Assembly: GCF_014839805.1 (NCBI RefSeq)
Contig: NC_051132.1
Span: forward strand, 2,542,001-2,606,000
DNA from: Manduca sexta
Lineage: Eukaryota; Arthropoda; Insecta; Lepidoptera; Sphingidae
Reading direction: 5' to 3'
Length of the DNA: 64,000 bases
A program made the translations under genes and the position numbers. Shown piece by piece: positions 57,901-64,000 of this stretch. The number at the start of each line of letters is the position of its first letter. Positions within the stretch are counted from its first letter, which is position 1. The notes beneath the pieces are model-generated. The model ran no database searches. It was not told the DNA's origin and saw only the letters and a list, made by a program, of their open reading frames with translations.

Positions 57901-59982
57901 TTTTGTCGGATTTTCTTTTTGTACGGGCACGGCAAAGTAACCCCACTTGTTTTTTTGTTTTTTTTTTTTTTTGGTTTCGCGGAGAAAGTCCCTTATTACT
58001 ACCGCCCAGCCTTCGTGGGAGGTGACTGAGCGGTTATACTGGGGTGACCGTGCCTTACGGCCCGACGTTGAGCCGCCCGGATTTGATGACGACCTTCGGG
58101 CGACCGCCGGGCCGAGTCCCTAATCCTATGTACAACTAACCTACGCACGGCCTATCAGCTAAAACTCCGCGGTGCCCCTCTTCGGCGCATTAGGAACGGC
58201 TGCGGGCTTCCTCTGACGGAGTTGTCTAAGTCTTCGTCCCCAGCCGCCCCTGCGCGGTGCCGCCTTGCGGCCCGTCTCTTATTGGCTCAGAAGCCCCTGC
58301 GCACCGAAGGTCGCCCTCGGCGTCTACGGCAGCGTGAGGGAAACTACACACTGCCGTCCATCCCGGGGGTCACCACAATGTGCTAAGCATGCACAACCTA
58401 CACCAGCGGCGGTCAGCCCCCTGCTGCCCGCCGGGGACCCCCCGATGGCCCCTATTAGTCGCCTCTTACGACAGGCAGGGGATACCGTGGTGGAATTCTC
58501 CAAACGCCCCCAGTCCACAGGGCGGAAAGTAACCCCACTACTGCATTTGACGGTGTGACGTAGGGTCCAATAGAATGTCAACTGACGAAAGATATTTATT
58601 TACCCCTCGACAGTCGACACAATTATGCCGGCCCGTTTGACCCGGGTATACACAGGCTGATTCCAGAAAGCGACACACGTGTGTGGGCCACTATGGCGGG
58701 TTTAAACACCTAGTGTGTATCACCCGCCGAAATAGCCCAGTTACGGCGATTGAAAATTAATATGTTGGCAACACTGTCATTGATTTGATTTATTTTTGTA
58801 ACCTAATATCTTTTTCCCTCTCATTGTAATGGTACCATGTCGTGTCAAAATATTTAATTTCCAAATGTTGATTATTATCACCGCAATCCAACCAATAAAT
58901 CGCAATCCGCAATCCAGTATCAAGCTATGTATGTATGTTGTCAAACAGGCCGGCATACTTGAGTCGACTGACGAGAGATAACCAACTCTCACCAGTCGAC
59001 ACTATCTGAACCCCATTCCGCTTACCATTACCAGTGAGGTCACTCTGAAACACTCGTAAAAAAACTGATCATTCCAACAGATCCACCCCGTAGTGATAGA
59101 GATATACGCGAAGCAGAAGGACCGCGCCGCGCTCACCAACTACAAGATGACGCTCAACCCGCAGAGCGAGGAGTACATCATGGCCGAGAACACGCTGCGG
59201 GAACCGGTAACCATTTCTATTATTTACTAAGTTTCTTGCGGCTTCACTCGTGTGAAAAGCCTTTGCCTAAAAATCATCCGCAGGCAGTTCATAGGTCGGC
59301 ATGGTTGTATCGAGTGGCATGAGATAGTCCATTAGTTGTCATTCGATACTCTATCTGGACTGCACTTTTCTATTATGTACTACGTCTTATTTGCGGCTTC
59401 ACTCATGTGAAAAGCCTTTTCCTAAAAATCATCCGCAGGGAGTTCATAGGTCGGCATGATTGTGTCGAGTGGCATGAGATAGTCCATTAGTTGCCTTTCG
59501 ATACTCTATCTGGACTGCATTGCATTTACCATCAGGTGATTTGCTGTGCTTGATTAAAAAAAAAGCCCTAAATACAGGACTGATATGATTATGAACAATG
59601 AAAAACAAAATAAGTTTTATTGTTCTTGTTATTTTTCAATGTTGTATCAAATTATATTTGCCTCCGTGGGTAATTCGTGTAGTAATAATAATGAATACCT
59701 TTATCAATAAAGATTATAAGTGTTAAAGTAATCATTGTTTTGTCAGTTTATAGCAAATAATTGGAAACTCCAGAGACAAAATTATGATTAGATTATTTTT
59801 GATAAAAAATGTAGGTAAAGTATAGATAAAATTATTATTGGAATAAAACTATTTTACGGATTGTGTCGTGGTTTTCCGCAAATAGTATTATTTTATTGTC
59901 TAACATTCGTGTAAAAATAAGAAATCATTATAAAATTATTAATTTATATTTATTGTTACAGTCGATAAAATGGAAGAACTAG
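51902..59982 (+). CDS. VIPAS39: VIPAS39 / SPE-39 (Vps16B) homologue, 11 coding exons
   Basis: Partner of Vps33B in endosome-lysosome trafficking and secretory granule maturation (family knowledge). Exons read from the sequence: 51902-51970, 52528-52675, 53621-53811, 54086-54222, 54482-54509, 54627-54777, 55555-55685, 57191-57265, 57721-57873, 59081-59206, 59962-59982. All introns are GT-AG and all phases agree, giving 1,230 nt: 409 residues plus TAG. The N-terminus is acidic (MDDDDYWN, then FDDDV), as in SPE-39 proteins. Residues from about 100 to 400 form a helical Vps16 C-terminal-like region containing LILGRNCSLHVHRSMKSKTE, YELLHSRPSALNHYISFLQ and the late NPQSEEY motif. It is shorter than the human protein of about 490 residues, mostly at the N-terminus, so a short exon in the first two introns may have been missed. 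Exons 7 to 10 are much more GC-rich than the introns. The introns carry many repeats. Confidence 0.93.
53195..53305 (+). repeat. S4 3' fragment in VIPAS39 intron 2
   Basis: AAGGTGTTGGATGGTGTTTT, CTGTTTATGGGTGGTC, ACCATCAGGTGAATGGCAAG, ending in AAAGCAATAAAAAAAAG. Confidence 0.65.
53347..53580 (+). mobile_element. SINE family S1 in VIPAS39 intron 2
   Basis: Sense orientation, head CGGTGGCATAGTTGTG, then CTGCTCAGTATCAGCCTG and tail GCCTACCCCTTTGGG. It ends about 40 bases before exon 3, so its tail sits close to the branch-site region. Confidence 0.75.
54821..54975 (+). repeat. S3 repeat in VIPAS39 intron 6
   Basis: GGCAAAGTGACCCCACTGCT, GATTACCCCTCGACAGTCGA and CACAGGCTGATCCCGGGACG. It shows the pre-insertion form of the site hit by the GC-rich retroelement in intron 9. 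Confidence 0.75.
55816..56569. mobile_element. long inverted-repeat element in VIPAS39 intron 7
   Basis: The left arm (55816-55978) starts CCTAAATAACGGTATCTTG and includes ACTATATTTACAAAACTTCG and TACCGCTTTTGCGCTTAG. The right arm (56423-56569) carries the reverse complements in mirrored order. Arms are about 150 bp. The loop holds another dispersed repeat (about 56000-56220). Confidence 0.75.
56809..57137 (+). mobile_element. SINE family S2 in VIPAS39 intron 7
   Basis: Sense orientation, intact A box (TAGCCTAGTTGG), B box AGATTCAAATCC, tail (ATT)n. It ends about 50 bases before exon 8. Confidence 0.85.
57948..58525 (-). mobile_element. GC-rich retroelement with poly(A) and 14-bp target duplication
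   Basis: The 578-bp insert begins on the plus strand with a long T run (57948-57973), that is, a poly(A) tail on the minus strand, and ends at CCAGTCCACAGGGCGG. AAAGTAACCCCACT flanks it on both sides (57934-57947 and 58526-58539). It interrupts an S3 repeat in VIPAS39 intron 9. The body is strongly GC-rich (CGCCGGGCCGAGTC, TCTTACGACAGGCAGGGG). Another copy starting at the same 5' position lies at 63923, which suggests a short complete element (SINE-like) rather than a truncated LINE. Confidence 0.75.
58526..58740 (+). repeat. S3 repeat in VIPAS39 intron 9, right part after the insertion
   Basis: Continues from AAAGTAACCCCACT through CCCCTCGACAGTCGACACAA to TATGGCGGGTTTAAACAC. Its first bases lie at about 57925-57947, left of the nested retroelement. 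Confidence 0.75.
58930..59048 (-). repeat. S3 fragment in VIPAS39 intron 9
   Basis: CAAACAGGCCGGCATACTTG then CCAGTCGACACTATCTGAAC and CAGTGAGGTCACTCTGAAA, in reverse orientation. It ends about 35 bases before exon 10. Confidence 0.65.
59233..59530 (+). repeat. 155-bp tandem duplication in VIPAS39 intron 10
   Basis: TGCGGCTTCACTC occurs at 59237 and 59392, and the following 140 bases match closely (AAATCATCCGCAGG, TTCATAGGTCGGCATG, ACTCTATCTGGACTGCA). Confidence 0.85.
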
Positions 59983-60074
59983 TCAACTGCATCGGATTTT
60001 AATCTCAAAAAATATATATGATTACTAGATATTAAGTAAAGTACCGAATTTTTTATTTTTATAAATACGCTCTC

Positions 60075-60080
60075 AATAAA
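60075..60080 (+). promoter_or_regulatory. poly(A) signal of the VIPAS39 gene
   Basis: AATAAA lies 93 bases after the TAG stop of the last VIPAS39 exon, in AT-rich sequence followed by a T-rich stretch. It is the first canonical hexamer downstream of the stop and gives a short 3' UTR. Confidence 0.6.
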
Positions 60081-60099
60081 TCGTTTATTATGTTTACTG

Positions 60100-61550
60100 A
60101 TTTGTTTTATTTTTTAATTATTTACTGCATTGTGCTGACATGCCTATACACAAATTATGAGGGAAGATTAGGTTGGATTTTTTTGTAGGCGTCTCTCTAG
60201 TTAACATCTCAGTCAGTTAGGAGATAGCTTCGGGAGGCTAGAATTCCCTGGTTTTGCGACTGCAGAGGCCCAGTGGAGGTAGACATGGGAATTTTCTAGG
60301 ATAAGCAGAGGGGATATGTTCGCTAAATCTTATTGACCTTAATGTGTAGTTACAACAATGAGATATACACACTGGACTGCGTGCCTAGGGCCCGACAAAT
60401 GTTCCAGTTTCAGGGCGTGCATTCGGCGTAAAGACGGTGGTGGAAGCGTATTATCTTGGAAGCGGGGGGGGGGGGGCGTTAGCAGTTAGGTCAGGGTGTG
60501 ATATTTTTTTCTGTCTTGTATCCAGATTAGTAGCTTACATCTAGTACATTTCGGAATATGCTGAATTTTAAAATAGCTTTTATTCAATTATAATTGGGAA
60601 CAAAACAATATATTATTATTTTCGCTTGTTATATGACATTCAATGTAAATGCAGGTTAATTTCGTCCACATTAATAACTCATTTTCGTTTGAGGAAAACG
60701 AATTATGCATGCCATTGGCGCAGTGTATTTCTTATTCAATGTGTAATATGCACCTTACCAGCATAGTATTACGGTGTAAATTAAGGTAAACTCTATGTTG
60801 TCATTCATTCATTGTATTACTATGTTGTAACTAAAATCCATCTAACCTCAGTAAAAATAGAGTATATTTTACAATGACCGTGATCACTGAATACTCCTAT
60901 TTACTCAACGACTTATAAGCTACCTTAGAACGATATAAATAAAGTCAAAAATGCAGTGTGAGCCGAGGCTTGGCAAACAGGTTAAATAAAGCCCAAACAG
61001 CTGTACTTTGTATTATCAATGAATCATTTTGGTAAGTATACAGGAAAACATCTTCATTTTGATCAAGACCTCGGTTGTTGGGGTATAATATAAATAATAT
61101 ATTTGTAAATCAACAAAACACACGGTAGGAGTTGGTGCATAGATTTCCCAAGCGAAACGTAGTGTAGAAAGTATCCCCTTTTAAAAACAGAGGTCCGCTT
61201 TTTTTCTCATAATAATATTCTATGGGCTTCAGACGCCATTAAACGCGCTAACTTCCACCCGTTCCGTGTCCTTTTTTCGGTTTTGCCAACATATTACATA
61301 ACCCTGATATAACATGCCACTGGAAGTCCTGAAGGATTGACAGCAGCACGCATTTTACGACATCGCAAGAAGCTATGATTTGCGCACCTCATTATTTGTT
61401 AATAGGAAAAAGAAATAAAAACCGCTACAAAAGTCCCTAAGTAGGACATTATTTATTTAAAAAATCAGATTAATATTACCTACATTATTTCCTGTAGCAG
61501 CAAATTACCGGGATAAAATAGCCTGTGTTATTCCAGGTCATGATCTACCA
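60100..61550. other. downstream of VIPAS39; no gene seen
   Basis: Contains the G13 run and, from about 61,470, sequence resembling the dispersed repeat at 36,605 (GGGATAAAATAGCCTGTGTT). Confidence 0.5.
60464..60476 (+). repeat. G13 homopolymer
   Basis: Thirteen consecutive G in otherwise AT-rich sequence, about 480 bases after the VIPAS39 stop. Length is error-prone in any assembly. Confidence 0.9.
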
Positions 61551-61560
61551 TACATACATA

Positions 61561-61817
61561 CATACATAACATCACGCATTTTATCCCCGAAGGGGTATGC
61601 AGAGGCGCAACTAGGGCACCCACTTTTCGCCAAGTATGTTCCGTCCCATGATGTGATAGGGGGCGAGCCTATCGCCATATCGGGCACAAATTCCAGACTC
61701 CGGGCTGATACTGAGCAGAAAAACCCAAATATCACTTTGCCCGACCCGGGATTCGAACCCAGGACCTCAGAGCGCTATTGTACCGGACGTGCAATACAAC
61801 TACGCCACCGAGGCAGG
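61561..61817 (-). mobile_element. SINE family S1, best-preserved copy
   Basis: Complete from TATCCCCGAAGGGGTATGC to the tRNA head CTACGCCACCGAGGC, with an intact B box complement (GGGATTCGAACCC). It sits beside a (CATA)n run at about 61550-61566, perhaps the element's simple-repeat tail. Confidence 0.85.
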
Positions 61818-61819
61818 GT

Positions 61820-62840
61820 AATTTCTCAGTCATTACATATTACGATTAGTTGTTACAGCAAACATGTAAGAAATATCACAGTTATTACGTTTATTTTTAA
61901 CAAACATCCAAACAGTTTTACAAACCTTCGCATTTATAATATAAATAAAATTACGTTAAAATACTCAAATGGAAATGGATGTCTACTTTTTCCAGTAAAC
62001 GATCTTTATCTACTTATCATGATTCACGCTCCATTTAACCAAGGTAATTAAGATAAATTATTTATAAAATTCGATAACTATTGACTGGTTGGTTTTTACG
62101 TAATAATAATTTAAGTTGTAATTAAAGGCTTAATGATGTTGGGACTTCTGTTTCGGTCTATTACATTTAATAATAGTCTCAAGTTTAAAAAAGGTAATTA
62201 GATATATTATGCTCGAGTTAAATAAATGTCATAATATGTATCTTAGTGGGTGAAACAAAATTTAATTTCTTGTAATCAAAAATATCATAACAGTATGGTT
62301 AGTCATAGACTGGGCTACGGGAATAAATTTGTGCTTCAAAGGTTTGTACCAATGAGTAATAACATTTTAAAAAATAACACATTTACAAAAAATATACTAA
62401 TATGCGCATTAAAAATATATTTAAAAAAAAACATCATTGTTTTGCTATTTCACGGTAGATTGATTAACGATTGCAGGAGCGCAACATTTTTGTATGTATG
62501 TCCACTCTTTATGATCATAGAACTCTTTGCTTGTAAGTAATAAAAAAGAACGCATTAATTATAACAGGTTTTTAATCAATTAAATATTAAAACTAAAAAA
62601 TGCTTAGTTAGGTACTTGTGTTAAATAATACATAGTAAGTATGAAGACAATGTTGTTTCACAAGTTTGCATTCTGAGAAAATTCACACCACAAATTTTAA
62701 TAATTGTAATTAAAAACAAAAGAGGCATTTTTCGGATATTCAGACACAATATTTAACATATACAACTGCAAATAAAGAACACACTTAAATCTCATTAACA
62801 TTTTTAAAGGCAAAAAACGGTTGCAATATTTCTGTCGTCC
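61820..62840. other. AT-rich, no gene seen
   Basis: Open frames here (for example at 62,250) are Lys/Asn/Ile-rich with no motif. It may contain the 3' UTR of the Cys-rich ORF on the minus strand. Confidence 0.45.
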
Positions 62841-62843
62841 AGT

Positions 62844-62984
62844 CTAATCGCCCTCCCCGCCGCAGCAATCGTCATCCACCTCCACGCCACACATCTTCAG
62901 GACAAACACACAGAGCGACACGCACAGGAGGCATCTTAGGATCTTGCCACAGCTTCCACAATCACAACTGCACGAACAACACAT
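62844..62984 (-). CDS. small cysteine-rich peptide, 46 aa
   Basis: ATG at 62984 and TAG ending at 62844. The peptide starts MCCSCSCDCGSCGK, continues through a hydrophobic, Cys-containing segment of about 15 residues (ILRCLLCVSLCVFVL), and ends in an acidic DDDCCGGEGD tail. Twelve of 46 residues are Cys. The ORF is GC-rich inside AT-rich flanks, and its frame is closed by TAA shortly upstream of the ATG. The layout (Cys cluster, hydrophobic helix, acidic Cys-Cys tail) recalls small Cys-rich membrane or palmitoylated proteins, but I do not recognise a named family. It could also be a last coding exon. Confidence 0.4.
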   Translation of the reverse strand: MCCSCSCDCGSCGKILRCLLCVSLCVFVLKMCGVEVDDDCCGGEGD

Positions 62985-62989
62985 ATTTT

Positions 62990-63920
62990 CTGTTTTCTCT
63001 TTGGTTAAAACTTCTTCAAGAGTTTCTTATCGGTCGCTACAATTATTTGTAGCAGATAATATTTTGTTATTTTATATTTTGTTTAGACGAGTCAAGCCGT
63101 CCGTTCGTCAAGGCGTGACCACACCTTTTGTGCTCCTTTCCTTGAGCGATAGTGTACTCATTTGTAAAATGACGCATTTGCATGATTCACGCTGGTTATC
63201 ACACGCGTTTACTTTAGCATTTGTTGCGCCTGCGACTTTATTCGTTTAAGAAAAAAATAGGAAGATAAGTAATTTATGTATTCATTTACGCAGTTTTTGA
63301 CACATGAAACTTAATATTTGCATACATGGTAAAAATATGTAACAGATGAAAATTATAGATAACGAATTATATTGGTTCCTAAACAGCTTAAAATTAAACT
63401 CATACTGCAGTGGCAAATTGTAGATCAATGATTATCATTTCTGACAATAAGTTGATCAGTAAAAATAGATATGAGATACCAATTTATTCCTGATTGCTAT
63501 TACTCTCACAAGATTATGAAACAACATTTAGCGAACCAGAATTACGGAAATCGATACTTCGGTTCAACGAAAGAACCACTCTATGTACTTTATTTATTTA
63601 TGATTACGTTATCAGTTATCACCTTATCACAGGATACACAAATAAATAGATGTGCGTTTATCTTTATATGTTTGATAAAATTGTGTAATATCTAAGTCTT
63701 TCTGACGAACTATAAAATTGGTGATATTTTTGAACTCAACATTTAGGATAATAAATAAAAAAAATAATACAGGATAAAAAGTTTGTTTTCCGAAACAAAA
63801 TAAGTGTCACCGAGTTTGTCACTTTATATTAAATTAGCATTAAGTAATACCCACCCAGACAAATAAAAATTAAATTGCTGATCTTCAAAGAAAATTGAGA
63901 AAAAGAAGGTTTATTAGGCT
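62990..63920. other. AT-rich, no gene seen
   Basis: Would contain the promoter of the Cys-rich minus-strand ORF if that is a gene. No other signal. Confidence 0.4.
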
Positions 63921-63922
63921 CC

Positions 63923-64000
63923 GATCTGTGGAATGGGGGCGTTTGGAGAATTCCACCACGGTATACCCTTCCTGTCGTAAGAGGCCAATAGAGGCCATCG
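63923..64000 (+). mobile_element. second copy of the GC-rich retroelement, cut by the window end
   Basis: ATCTGTGGAATGGGGGCG then GAGAATTCCACCACGGTAT and CTGTCGTAAGAGG matches the reverse complement of the right end of the element at 58525 and continues to the window edge. Confidence 0.7.

Noticed and set aside
57606..58025. Overlapping ORFs of 86 to 124 codons on both strands
   Set aside because: Shadows of VIPAS39 exon 9, which is GC-rich and therefore stop-poor in all frames.
58265..58581. 97- and 85-codon ORFs in the GC-rich retroelement
   Set aside because: Open on both strands through GC richness, with no reverse transcriptase or other motif. The element appears to be noncoding.
61740..61817. 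Possible tRNA gene, because of GGTTCGAATCC-type B boxes
   Set aside because: The sequence continues into the S1 SINE body seen in many copies, and no complete cloverleaf can be drawn.

Overview
The window looks like lepidopteran (moth or butterfly) nuclear DNA. It is AT-rich and intron-rich, carries two 500-base assembly gaps, and is full of repeat types common in Lepidoptera: a Lep1-like Helitron with a GTTT microsatellite, tRNA-headed SINEs with pol III A and B boxes, and TTAA-flanked piggyBac-like elements. The family names come from sequence recognition alone; no database search was run.

Layout. Positions 1-34,000 hold no protein-coding exon that I can identify. They contain interspersed repeats, a Helitron (7,097-8,116) with a 123-bp tandem array, and a near-identical 3.8-kb duplication (11,500-15,303 and 15,804-19,605) that abuts an N gap and may be an assembly artefact. 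One unassigned candidate exon lies at 34,025-34,208 (+). From 41,004 down to 36,064 (-) are the first two coding exons of an SLC2/Tret1-like sugar transporter; spliced together they are out of frame by one base.

From 44,814 to 48,884 there is a stack of TTAA-bounded elements: an outer piggyBac-like element, two 0.36-kb foldback MITEs, and a 2.4-kb element between the MITEs. At 50,887-49,858 (-) is a THAP zinc-finger gene or pseudogene with a stop codon at the conserved THAP tryptophan. At 51,713-51,567 (-) is a 48-codon ORF. It stands head-to-head, about 190 bp away, with the best-supported gene of the window: an 11-exon VIPAS39/SPE-39 (Vps16B) gene at 51,902-59,982 (+), whose splice phases all agree and which ends at TAG with a poly(A) signal at 60,075. 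Its introns hold several nested repeats, including a GC-rich retroelement with a clean 14-bp target-site duplication. Near the right end, 62,984-62,844 (-) encodes a 46-residue cysteine-rich peptide.

The genes do not form an operon or pathway. VIPAS39 acts in endolysosomal trafficking with Vps33B, the sugar transporter would act at the cell surface, and the THAP protein would be a DNA-binding factor or of transposon origin. The most interesting material is the nested TTAA stack, the one-lesion states of the THAP and transporter genes, the duplication at the gap, and the two short ORFs.
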